Origin: Myrica gale
Lineage: Eukaryota > Streptophyta > Magnoliopsida > Fagales > Myricaceae
Assembly: GCA_963930655.1 (NCBI GenBank)
Contig: OZ005608.1
Span: forward strand, 10,850,001 to 10,914,000
DNA: 64,000 nucleotides
Direction: 5' to 3'
The translations under genes were made by a program, and so were the position numbers. Shown here piece after piece: positions 55,316 through 64,000 of the stretch (position 1 is the first letter of the stretch; each line of letters starts with the position of its first letter). The notes below the pieces were generated by a model. That model saw nothing but the letters and a program-made list of their open reading frames with translations, was not told the origin of the DNA and did not search any database.

Positions 55316-55545
55316 CTAATGACAGCCTAAGTTTATATGTTACAAAGTTGCTTGAAGAAAAAAATTTTTGATATCAGGAAATAAATTTCAACGTCTAATG
55401 ACAGCCTAAGTTTATATGTTACAAAGTTGCTTGAAGAAAAAAAGTTTTGATATCAGGAAAAAAATTTCAACGTCTAATGACAGCCTAAGTCTCTTAGTTT
55501 CGAATTCTGTTATAAATTTTGATATCAGGAAAATTTTTTGGCCCA
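55316..55545. repeat. 79-bp tandem repeat, about 2.8 copies
   Basis: CTAATGACAGCCTAAGTTTA starts at 55316 and 55395. A diverged third copy starts at 55474 and ends with GATATCAGGAAAATTTTTT. Units one and two are nearly identical. The preceding CAATGGCGGAACCATGAATG (about 55279) resembles a common plant repeat end. Confidence 0.93.
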
Positions 55546-56075
55546 AACTACTTCTAGACGTGTATGTAAAAAATTTGACAAATTGGCCCACAAAGAGGTA
55601 AAAAGGTTGGATAATATTAGAATAATGTTCAATTCCCACAAGTTGTACACTCAAGAGGATAGAACGAAACTCTTCTTTTACTTTTCATCGAGAAGTATCA
55701 TTAATCTATATGAGTATTAATTGCTTGCATTTTATAAGAAGTTAAAAATATAGTTTTAAGTCCAAGCTTAGAGTTGGACTAAAGATACTCAAACAAGGTG
55801 TACTATTCCTTTGCGTAACCTAATTAATAAGTAATTAATTGCATTTTGGAGAAAGTCAAAATATGATGAATTTTGGGGGCCAATGTAAAAAAATGAAAAA
55901 AAAATAAAACCTAAACTTACAAAATTTTCCTTATTTTTTTTGTGAGTGCATGCATTATCCACAAATTGGGGAAGGAAGAAAAAAAAAGATATAAGCATGC
56001 AATTTTCGCATTTTATTTTGGAGATGAAGAAAAATCTAAACTAAAAATTATAGTTAATTGGGGTGTTACAAACAT
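55546..56075. other. no gene seen
   Basis: AT-rich and non-coding. It may include the left, degraded part of the CACTA family I remnant that follows. Confidence 0.5.
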
Positions 56076-58002
56076 ATCGAATTGGATCACGGTGGTGGAG
56101 ACTATGTTGACGGCATGTCGAACGCATTGCAACCGGATGCATGTATATTTCAAGAAGTTCTCGAGTAAAGTGACGATGTTGCTGAAGCTACAACCTAAAA
56201 CCACGAGAGAATAATGGACGAAGCTCTGCGATTTGTTCACCAGTTAAACATTTCTAGTATGTCAATTACAAAAACATGTTGCTTAAATATTGTATTCTTT
56301 GTTTTGATAATTTTTAAAAAATATTGCAAAAACAAAGCGGGCAAAATAAGATAAATAGATCAAAGTTTACTTGTAAACTAGCTGCTGGTTCACGCTCATT
56401 CTAACACACAAGCTTGCATGATAAGTTAATTATTAAATTATTATTTTTATTAAGGAATTGTTGAGTATGAAATTATTTATCACTAACTTTGTGCTATGTC
56501 CATGTAGAAAAATTTTGACAATGGAAAAATCAATCTAGTAGAGCTGTATAATAAGAATTATACAAACAAATAGAAGAAGCCAGAATGGATGGACGTCTTA
56601 CACCACCAGTGTGAATTAGAAGGAAAGGCTTACACCGAAATTGATGTATATTCTTAGATATTAGGCAAGAAGACAGAATATCTGGGCGGATTAGGACGCA
56701 CAATTAAACCCACACCTTCATCAACTTTAAAGGCACAGTCTTTTGATCTACAACACCAGCTAGCGAAGACGGGGGATGAGATAGTAGCAATGATAGCTGC
56801 TAGAGAGAAAGACTTAAAAGATTTTCTGAAGAAGCAAGTTAAGATGGAGGTCATGCTATGGGACCACTGTGAGGAGCAATAGGTGGTGCTGGAGCGCATT
56901 CGGTTGGAGCAAGAGAATATGCGATTAGAGCATGAAGAATGCATGCGGTTGGAGCAAGAGTGCTTGTGGACAAAAATATCAAAGCAACTAGAGCAGTGCA
57001 TGACAACTATAATGGGGATGAAAATGAATGACGTGACAAAGTGACTATTGGGCCAGCTTGAGACCCGACCTAGGTAGGTGTGAGATGTTTTATTTTTCTT
57101 TTAAGATTGCTACATTATGATTAGTAAAATGGTATTTTCAATTTAATTATGGGTAATTATGTACTATGGTTGATGTTTATAAATGTGAGCATTAATGTAT
57201 TGTAAATTTAATAGTACGTGTTATATAATGTTTTTGTTTATTATTTAAAAAAAAAAAACATATTCTGTTAATATCGTTCGATCGACCAACTCGGTAATCG
57301 AATGGTAGTGGTAAAAAAATGACTGATCGCGATGACCACCATCCAATCAAAAACAAATGAAATGCCTAATACAACGTTCCATCAATCTACTACTAATCTA
57401 ACAGTAATGCAAGCGATCAAATAGTAAGTAAAATGTCTTTGATCATACACTGAAGCGTCCGATCTGTAATAAATCAAATGTTTGATCATCCAACTAAACC
57501 GTTCTATCCTATTGGAGAGCATGCCCAATTTATAAAGCTTAAACAACCAATTGTACATTTGACATATCCGATCGAAGAAGTTAACCGTTTGATTATCCAA
57601 ATAGTTTTGAGCGATTGTAGTTCAATCATCCAATAATTTCAGACCAATCGTTTATGTTTCCCGTTCAATCCTGAAAAAGTACCGTCTAATCGGTTGTGAT
57701 TCCGATCGTTCGATCGCCAAGTACGCAACCAATCCGTCATAAACACCAGTTTGACCGAACGCCAGTTTGTCTCCAAGGCGACCGATCGTCCACGTTTCGA
57801 TCCATCGTATATTAGGCGATCAAAGGCGACTTTTGTGACGGAAAATTACCGTCAAAATATCTTATTAGTGACGAAAAGTTCAGTTACTAAAAACTGTGTG
57901 ACGAAACCCGAATTTCGTCACTAAAAGCCTTTAGTAACACTATTTTGCTTACGAAGCTCGTGACGAAAAATTTCGTCACTAGAAATCAATTTTTTTGTTG
58001 TG
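56076..58002 (+). mobile_element. CACTA family I remnant (plus orientation)
   Basis: Transposase_24 exons (56083-57044) are followed by a CGATCGATCG/GATCGACC-type subterminal array (57270-57800). The right end is rich in GTGACGAAA/TTTCGTCAC inverted phrases, closing with TTTTTTTGTTGTG at 58002, a worn TAGTG terminus. The protein and end sequences match the element at 10885-14900 in opposite orientation. The left part is missing. Confidence 0.8.
56083..57044 (+). pseudogene. CACTA Transposase_24 (TnpA-like), broken
   Basis: The first exon reads VVETMLTACRTHCNRMHVYF then KKFSSKVTMLLK, a stop, and LCDLFTS (56089-56245). The later exon (56575-57044) reads WMDVLHHQCELEGKAYTEID and VYS, then a stop, ILGKKTEYLGGLGRTIKPT, then a coiled coil with EECMRLEQECLW and KISKQLEQCMTTIMGMK to the end. 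Three or more in-frame stops. It is the same protein family as 11715-12420 and keeps the C-terminal half that copy lacks. Confidence 0.82.
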
Positions 58003-58409
58003 ACTATGGGCTATTAACAAAATAATGGGCCGAGACAGCCCAACAAAAGACTACAAAATAAATATATTTAAAAAAGTAGAGCCCAAATATGAAAATAAAT
58101 CATAAGAAAAATAGATACATAGAGTCCGCCACAACTACCACTGGACTATTGATCAGTATCAATGTTTCACTAAGGGAAAGACGAATTAATGAGAACTTTA
58201 AATGCGTTCATATTGCATACAGGAAGACAGCTACGCGGCGCCCTTAATTGGAACCCCATTTGATACAGCACTCCCTTCTATTTTCGGATTGTTTTTGCTC
58301 GCACTCATTTAAGTACAGGGGTAGTAACAGTAGCACTTGGAATGCAATGAGCAGAACAAAGGAGTGAGGAGTTGCATCTCCCATGCCAAGATGTGCTTAA
58401 GAACCTCCT
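58003..58409. other. no separate gene; 3' flank of the defensin-like gene
   Basis: Non-coding. The part nearest 58409 would be the 3' UTR of the minus-strand peptide gene. A plus-strand ORF here (58337-58585) is the antisense of that gene. Confidence 0.5.
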
Positions 58410-58695
58410 TCAACAATGGCCTAAGTTTCCTCTCATGGACGTCGTCGCTTTCTCGTTATCATGCAAAGTTGCAAACACGAAAAGCAGATCATCAAGATAG
58501 GTGCATGGAAGATCTTCGCAAACTAAAAGGTACAATTTCAGAAAATCGAAAATCGACCGCGGTAAGAGTATACCCAACAATTTGATATATATATATATAT
58601 ATGTATGGATGAGAGAAGTTACCTACAATATTCGTAAGAATGAAAACAAAGAGTACTGTTGAAAAACAGCAAACAAATTTAGAAGCTTTAGCCAT
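58410..58695 (-). CDS. two-exon defensin-like / LCR-type small secreted peptide
   Basis: Exon 1 (58695-58623) encodes MAKASKFVCCFSTVLFVFIL and continues TNIV, a classic signal peptide. GT at 58622-58621 and AG at 58524-58523 bound a 100-base intron that splits codon 25 in phase 1, where plant defensin-like (LCR) genes have theirs. Exon 2 (58522-58410) begins with CEDLPCTYLDD and ends GNLGHC then TGA; the spliced product has 61 residues. A TATA run lies at 58771-58780. Exon 2 has fewer cysteines than a full CS-alpha-beta peptide, which needs six to eight, so it may be frameshifted or truncated. LCR family membership is inferred from the signal peptide style and intron phase. Confidence 0.6.
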
Positions 58696-58770
58696 GATAT
58701 TCCCTGGATTCTTAGCCACGAACCATATAATTAGTTTCCTCACCTATATGCTTATGATGAGAATGACGAT

Positions 58771-58780
58771 TATATATATA
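58771..58780 (-). promoter_or_regulatory. TATA box of the defensin-like gene
   Basis: TATATATATA lies 76-85 bases upstream of the ATG at 58695 on the minus strand. It could also be a simple AT repeat. Confidence 0.4.
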
Positions 58781-58796
58781 AGGAAATACCTTTGAA

Positions 58797-58880
58797 TACA
58801 AGGAAATACACAATAGGACCGTTTGAACTTGAATAATAATTGGACCGTTTGAACTTGAATAATAATAGGACTGCTTGAAC
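58797..58880. repeat. short tandem repeat, 25-29 bp unit, three copies
   Basis: GGACCGTTTGAACTTGAATA with ATAAT occurs twice exactly and a third time as GGACTGCTTGAACTCGGAT. Confidence 0.85.
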
Positions 58881-60246
58881 TCGGATTAGTGTATATCTAC
58901 CACCTAATTTAAATGTCGAAATTTGTCTGCCGCTTTGTATAATGCTTCCATATATTTTTTGTCACGCCCCGAACGGCATCCCGCAGGGACCGTGACAGCC
59001 GCGAGCTATCCCCCGGATGGCTCCAGCGTTCTTACTTATTTTCTTACTTGATTACGGCGGAAACGTACAGGATCGCGAGGGGTTCGAGCAAATATTTACA
59101 TAAACATGGTTCTCATTAAGTTCATACAAAACATATAATTAACATATTAGAACCCAATTAGTGACGCTCGTGTCACTATCAACAAAATGCGAAACATAAT
59201 ATCTTGGGCATCTAGGTCAGGTAGTCCTCCTGACTCTCTTCACCTGATACATCTGGAATGACACAATTTTAAAAACGTGAGTCAAAAAGACTCAGTAAGG
59301 GAAAAACGTAAAACTTAAATCATGCTCTTGACTCATGCTTGCTTAATCATGAAAGAAAGAAAACTTGATAATTGATGCATATGCATGCTCATGAATTATG
59401 CATATGCTCTTGCTTAGTGTTTTCGGCCCCAGGCCCTTGAAAACCACTTTCTTTCATACTTGCTTGTAAAACTGGCCCTTGGCCCTTAAAAAAATCGCTT
59501 ATTCGTGCTTGTGCCCTTGTTGGCCTTATCATAATTATTTCATGTCTTTTACTTGCGGGCTCGCTCCATTTGACCCCTGAAGTCAGGGTTGTGCGTTCCC
59601 TTCGGAACCGTCCCCGAATTCCCTTGGAGACCTTAACATCTGGTCGAGCTAGCCCTTGAAGTGGCCCCAGGCCTGATGGCTAGACACGACCCTTGGAGGC
59701 ACCACACCTTCTCACTGTCCTTCAGTGTGGCTTGCACAGCCTCTTGGATTCACCCATCCTTCTCATAAATGTCCTTCGGTATGGGAGTCCAACTTGATGG
59801 TACGGTACCGACCAGTGCCCTTAATCTTAACTTATCGTTTCATAAAACTTCTCATAGTTTTCCATAAAATCATTGCATAATTTTCTTCTTGAAAAATTCA
59901 TGCAATGCACATGTCATGTCATGCTTGCTTAAAATTCATACTTGCTTAAAATTCATGCTTGTTCATGAAGTTCATATCATGTCATGCTTTCTTAAAATCC
60001 ATACTTGTTCATGAAACTCATATCATGTCATGCTTTCTTAAAATTCATGCTTGTTCATGAAACGATGCAGTGTGTCATTCCAGTTTTGAAAAGAAATACT
60101 TACTGTCCACTTACAGTATCCACTTACTCTTGGTCTTCTTGTTCGTATATACAGACACGTGGATCGCCTACAAGCGATTCAAATATTCTTTTAGACTTTA
60201 AGAATTATGAAATCATTTCTTTTTTGAAATCAGTCATCAATCGAAG

Positions 60247-60268
60247 ATATATATATATATATATATAC
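60247..60268. repeat. TA microsatellite
   Basis: A (TA)n run within LTR C. Confidence 0.9.
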
Positions 60269-62414
60269 ATATTACTGAAATTCATTTAATTACAAAATAA
60301 TTATTTTATTCTTTTCCTTAAATATTCAAAACTTAGCTTATTAAATCATTAATATTTTTATTGAAATAAAAATATATTTATCCATGTACATGTCTCGATT
60401 AGGGTTAAATAATACTCATAGGTTTAGATTTAAACCTAAGTCTCTTTTTATTACACGTACTACATTAAAACCTTATTTCTAACTATTAATAATTTATTCA
60501 TGATTAAATCTTAACTTAGACTTTAACCCTCAAATAAAACCCGAGTAAAACTTAACTAGGGTTCCAATAATATTTAATAAAGATCATGGCTCTATAATAT
60601 TATTCCAACTAGCCTAACCCTAATTTTTCTCATCCAACACAACAATGAAAATACATAAATCATGAATTGCACTTAGGGTTAACTTTTCTTGCAACTTTCG
60701 GCCACTACCATTTATGCACCAATTAAATCACAACTTTTTCTCCAAGGGTGATCTCATCCTCCAATCAACAATTTCACAACCTAATATCTATAATTCAAAG
60801 CACCAACACCATACACTATACTCATGGCATTCGGCCAACACATGTTTTTACCCAATGATTAGTTTTCTTTTATTTCCTTCAACATGCATGCTTCCAATAC
60901 TTAACATAATCATCTACTATGCATTTAAGGTCATAAATCTTGCACATGTTAAGGCCAATGTCCAGATCTACACATATTCAAAACTATACATGAAAATCCA
61001 CATAGCTTATTTTCGGCCTTACCCCAAAATGTACCCTTTTCATGCTAAAAATTATATCATGCATATCCTTTGCATTTGTGACCTAACTAGCATGCATACA
61101 CTTAATCCTTTTTATCAAATAATTCCATCAACAATAGATCTACTCTTTATTCACACTAATATCCATAGATCTAAACGAAGATATCATTTTTCATCAACCC
61201 AACATATCAAAACTTAGATCTAACTTCATTTAGCTTGCATTGTTCTCCATTTACATTTTCTTCACATACAACCTTAGATCTAGGGCTTCCATGGTTAGAT
61301 CTAGCATGTAAACAACCTAGGGTTCCTAAGCATCCAAGATCCAACAACATCAAGGCATTTAACAAACTAACACTTCAAGATCTATACATGAACCATTCGG
61401 CCACTTATGCTATACCCAACAAAATCATTTTTGCCTTACCTTGTTGTTTGTCCAAGCTTGAGCACCTAGAAAATAAAACATCTATGGTTAGTACTTGTGA
61501 TGCTTAAGGCAAGAACATCAATGAACTAATCTTACCTTTATTCTTTACCAACTCTTCCTATCCTTTTCCTCCTTCAAAGATTCGGTCCACCCTCCTTAGA
61601 AATGACCAAGCTTGGTTGAAAAGAAGCTCTATGGTGGTGAAGAGGACATGGTAAGTTTGAAGAATAATGGTGTCAAATGGCTAGATTTTCATGGTAGGAT
61701 TTTTGTCTACAACAAGAGAGATTTACTTGGCTTTTGGAATGGGTTTTGGCAAGCTAGATGGAAGTGGTTTAGAGGCAAGATGAAATGCACAAACCTTGAA
61801 CTCTTGAGTGTGAGATTCGGTCAAGGCTTGAAAATGGGAGAGAATGGAGAGGTTTGCAATATTTGGCCAAGGCTTGGAATGGGAGAGAGTTGAGTGAAAT
61901 GGGGGGGGGGGTTCGGTCATGGCATTAGCAAGGGGATTGGTGTGAGATTGAGTCTCCCCATGCAACCCTAAGGCTATGACATAGGGTTTGAGAGAGAGAA
62001 TGGTCATGAGAGAATTTGAAAGAGGGAGGGGGGATGAATGGAGGGGTTGGCCGACCAAGGCCATGTCCACATCCTTCTCTCTCTCTTTCTTTCATCTTTT
62101 CTCCCCATCAAATCTTGTCCCCTTAGCCAAGCTTGTGTTTGAATTACATCACTCTCTCTCCTCCCTTGAGTCCATCGACCAACACTCCTTCTCTTTGCTT
62201 TTCTCTTCTCTTTTTACTTCAATGCCTTGTCTTATCAATTCTTACACACTTACACCTTCTTACACATCTCTTACACATCACATGGCACCTCACTTTGGCT
62301 TCCAAATTTCCTCTCCTTGCCTTTCACGTAGAAGCCCTCCTTTGCTTAGTTTGGTTGCTTTTCAACCAACCTAGTTACTTCCACATTAATATGCAACTAA
62401 CTTTCAACTTGGTT

Positions 62415-62625
62415 TTCACTTATCACCTAACTTATCACTTTATAAGCTCTCTTACTTATCTATCCATTCCAATAGCTTATCACCTTACAAGTATGATATC
62501 TTATCATGTGATAATGGCCTTAGCCTATCTCTACAATAATCACAAGGCCTTATCACTCTAAAAGTTTCCTAACTTATCATGCTTGCTTATCACTATGATA
62601 AGCAAGTGTGCTTATCAATTAATTC
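62415..62625. repeat. cluster of TTATCA / TGATAA motifs in LTR C
   Basis: About ten TTATCA or TGATAA copies occur in 200 bases, including a perfect inverted repeat with arms CTTGCTTATCA and TGATAAGCAAG around a 3-base loop (62581-62606), and CTTATCATGTGATAA at about 62500. On the transcribed (minus) strand many read GATAAG, the core of plant GATA/I-box sites. Position is the U3 end of LTR C, comparable to the palindrome arrays in A and B. Confidence 0.75.
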
Positions 62626-63111
62626 ATATGGAAATTCTAATAATATAGAATACATCATAATGTTACATGTCACATACAATATTTAATCCATGTATTAAAA
62701 AGAATTTCATTATTTAATCTATTAATAATTTCGGCTTATACAAGGGAATTATTAAAGCATAATTCAAATTATATGGTCCATGAATCATATTAGGTAAATG
62801 AAAAATATCAATTTGTAAAAGAGGAACTTACTTGCAAATTTCGGCTCTTAACATAATATAATTTATACTTGCATAAAATGGCATATTAATTATTTAAAGA
62901 GATTTTATGAAATAAAATCCCATTTTAATCGAAATACCATAACATAAAAAATTAGGCCATACATTGGCCAAAACATAGCCCCATTAAGAAATAAAAACTA
63001 TTACATTGGAAAAATAAAATAATACATAAGCAATTACGTAGGAGAAAATCGGGGTCTCACATTTTTTTTGGTTGAACTATTTCCTTCTATTCAATTCTAA
63101 CATTGGCGAAA

Positions 63112-63124
63112 AGCTAAGATAATT
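63112..63124. repeat. truncated-LINE TSD, left copy
   Basis: AGCTAAGATAATT, repeated exactly at 63368-63380. Confidence 0.93.
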
Positions 63125-63367
63125 TTTTTTTATAAGTCACGTTTCATGAAACAAAACCGGAGAAAACTACAGCTAGGTCAGAAATAAATCGGCAGGATCT
63201 CAAAAGAGATCAGAGAAACTACTATATGCTCAATGCTAGGCAGTGAGAGCGGTGACCAGAAACGGTAGACAAAGCTACCAGAACCTAGACAATCCAATAG
63301 ATACAGCGCTACAACCTGGACACAACAAGCCCCAACGAAGGGCTGAAAAGGATCACAAGGGATGAAT
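63125..63367 (-). mobile_element. 5'-truncated LINE (3' end only), 243 bp, 13-bp TSD
   Basis: The poly-T run at 63125-63131 is the poly(A) tail of a minus-strand LINE copy; upstream of it is 3' UTR-like sequence without coding. The perfect 13-bp TSD AGCTAAGATAATT directly flanks tail and 5' break. Length and structure are those of a heavily 5'-truncated LINE insertion. The 3' UTR does not resemble that of the LINE at 751-6977, so it comes from another subfamily. Confidence 0.9.
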
Positions 63368-63380
63368 AGCTAAGATAATT

Positions 63381-64000
63381 AAAAGAAAAAAATAAAGTAA
63401 AATTTAACGGCTTCCTTTAGCCTTTTAGAGGTGTTTTAATTCAAATTATTTATTCCTTATAGCCTTTAGTGTAATTCTAGACCAACTGTCTTTTCTTATA
63501 AAATTATGTATATGATGATGCCAAAAACTACTAGGTAACCAATAGATCTAAGTGCCTCAAGAGTCCTGTAGAAAATCACTAAGGGATGGCACTAGCGGGG
63601 AGCCACCAATGCTTAAGTTAGGTGATAAAATAATGATAGGAGAGCTAATAATCAAAATTATTCAATTAGGGGGTGCACCTGTCTTTTATAGGCTCGGAGA
63701 AGTCCAATCTTACTGGGAATGACCAACTCAGGCAGTTAGGACACCTATTAGGAATTTGAGAGTTGGTCTTCCTTATCAGATAAAAGAGTTATCTTATCTT
63801 TATTCAACTTAAAATAAGTCAAATACTTGATCCCTTCCAAATATGTAGGAGATAGGGCAGCTCACCAGTACCGGTAGTGTGCTGGTTTAATAAAACCGCC
63901 ATCGGTCCCCGCTCATTAGCGGAATCAGTGCCCATGGCCAATTTCACCAAAATTGGCAATGGCGGTGAAACTGCCCATCGCTGCGGTTTACTTTTTTATA
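63381..64000. other. no gene seen
   Basis: Mixed AT-rich and GC-richer sequence, possibly LTR-derived (CACCTGTCTTTTATAGGCTC near 63677). The last 150 bases contain GGCGGT/ACCGCC and GCTCATTAGCGG phrases that could be the start of an element continuing beyond the window. Confidence 0.4.

Larger units (their letters stand above)
58960..63061 (-). mobile_element. solo LTR C, 4102 bp, Ty3/gypsy type, TSD TTTTT
   Basis: TGTCACGCCCCGAACGG at 58960 and GGGGTCTCACA ending at 63061 are the TG...CA ends; TTTTT flanks both sides, though in a T-rich context. It shares with LTRs A and B the hairpin TGAGTC-GACTCA (59279-59295), AGGGTTGTGCGTTCCC (about 59588), GGTACGGTACCGACC (about 59799) and CATTCCAGTTTTG (about 60078). 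No internal genes or PBS, hence a solo LTR. The AC-, CT- and Thr-rich ORFs inside are not credible genes. Confidence 0.9.

Noticed and set aside
58337..58585. 82-codon plus-strand ORF
   Set aside because: Antisense to the two-exon defensin-like gene, which has a signal peptide, intron borders and TATA run.
60714..62561. Long ORFs in the right half of LTR C
   Set aside because: They lie inside a solo LTR bounded by TG...CA and TSD, have Thr/His/Leu-biased low-complexity composition and no known domain.

Overview
The window is plant nuclear DNA, almost certainly from a dicot. It is AT-rich, intron-bearing and made mostly of transposable elements. The elements include an L1-type LINE with a DUF4283 ORF1, Ty1/copia and SIRE-type elements, long Ty3/gypsy-style LTRs, CACTA (En/Spm) elements with TNP2 and Transposase_24 genes, Mutator-like elements (MULEs), a TRIM and a hAT-like MITE. 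The few host gene traces are also plant families: F-box/PP2-B, mTERF, CC-NBS-LRR and a defensin-like peptide. I cannot name the species from sequence alone. There are no rRNA genes or CRISPR arrays, and I recognised no tRNA gene.

Layout, left to right. 1-568: right end of a CACTA element. 751-6977: a structurally complete but coding-dead LINE with an 11-bp target site duplication (TSD). 7065-9846: a copia element with 5' LTR, PBS, gag and integrase, cut off inside RT. 9968-10249: first copy of a small secreted peptide family (minus strand). 10.9-18.4 kb: CACTA family I debris with CGATCGATCG-type arrays, TNP2 and Transposase_24 exons, a duplicated block and a 203-bp Mutator MITE with a 9-bp TSD. 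18.5-19.2 kb: copia deletion derivative. 20.2-24.2 kb: SIRE-like copia (minus), truncated in RT. 24.9-26.3 kb: gypsy-type LTR (minus). 26.8-27.8 kb: TRIM, next to a truncated second peptide copy. 28.3-29.2 kb: CACTA-like end. 29.2-31.9 kb: gypsy-type LTR (plus). 32.4-35.2 kb: a MULE with a Pack-MULE nested in it, both with perfect 9-bp TSDs. 35.2-37.2 and 39.5-41.7 kb: CACTA family II copies flanking the best-preserved peptide gene (38259-38552). 45.3-51.9 kb: a long LTR interrupted by a 2.9-kb solo LTR. 52.4-53.0 kb: hAT-like MITE. 53.6-54.5 kb: mTERF pseudogene. 54.9-55.3 kb: NBS-LRR fragment. 56.1-58.0 kb: CACTA family I remnant. 58.4-58.7 kb: a two-exon defensin-like gene (minus). 58.96-63.06 kb: a 4.1-kb solo LTR. 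63.1-63.4 kb: a 243-bp truncated LINE with a 13-bp TSD.

The only credible host genes are the small-peptide family (one apparently intact copy) and the defensin-like gene (exon 2 possibly decayed). The mTERF and NBS-LRR pieces are pseudogenes.

The most unusual signals are in the long LTRs. One carries seven pairs of a perfect palindromic decamer, always 21 bp apart. The LTR it sits in carries a different palindrome paired mostly 22 bp apart. The third carries a cluster of TTATCA/TGATAA motifs. These look like independently evolved promoter binding-site arrays. The second notable system is the nested Pack-MULE, whose terminal inverted repeat has absorbed a piece of a PP2 gene.
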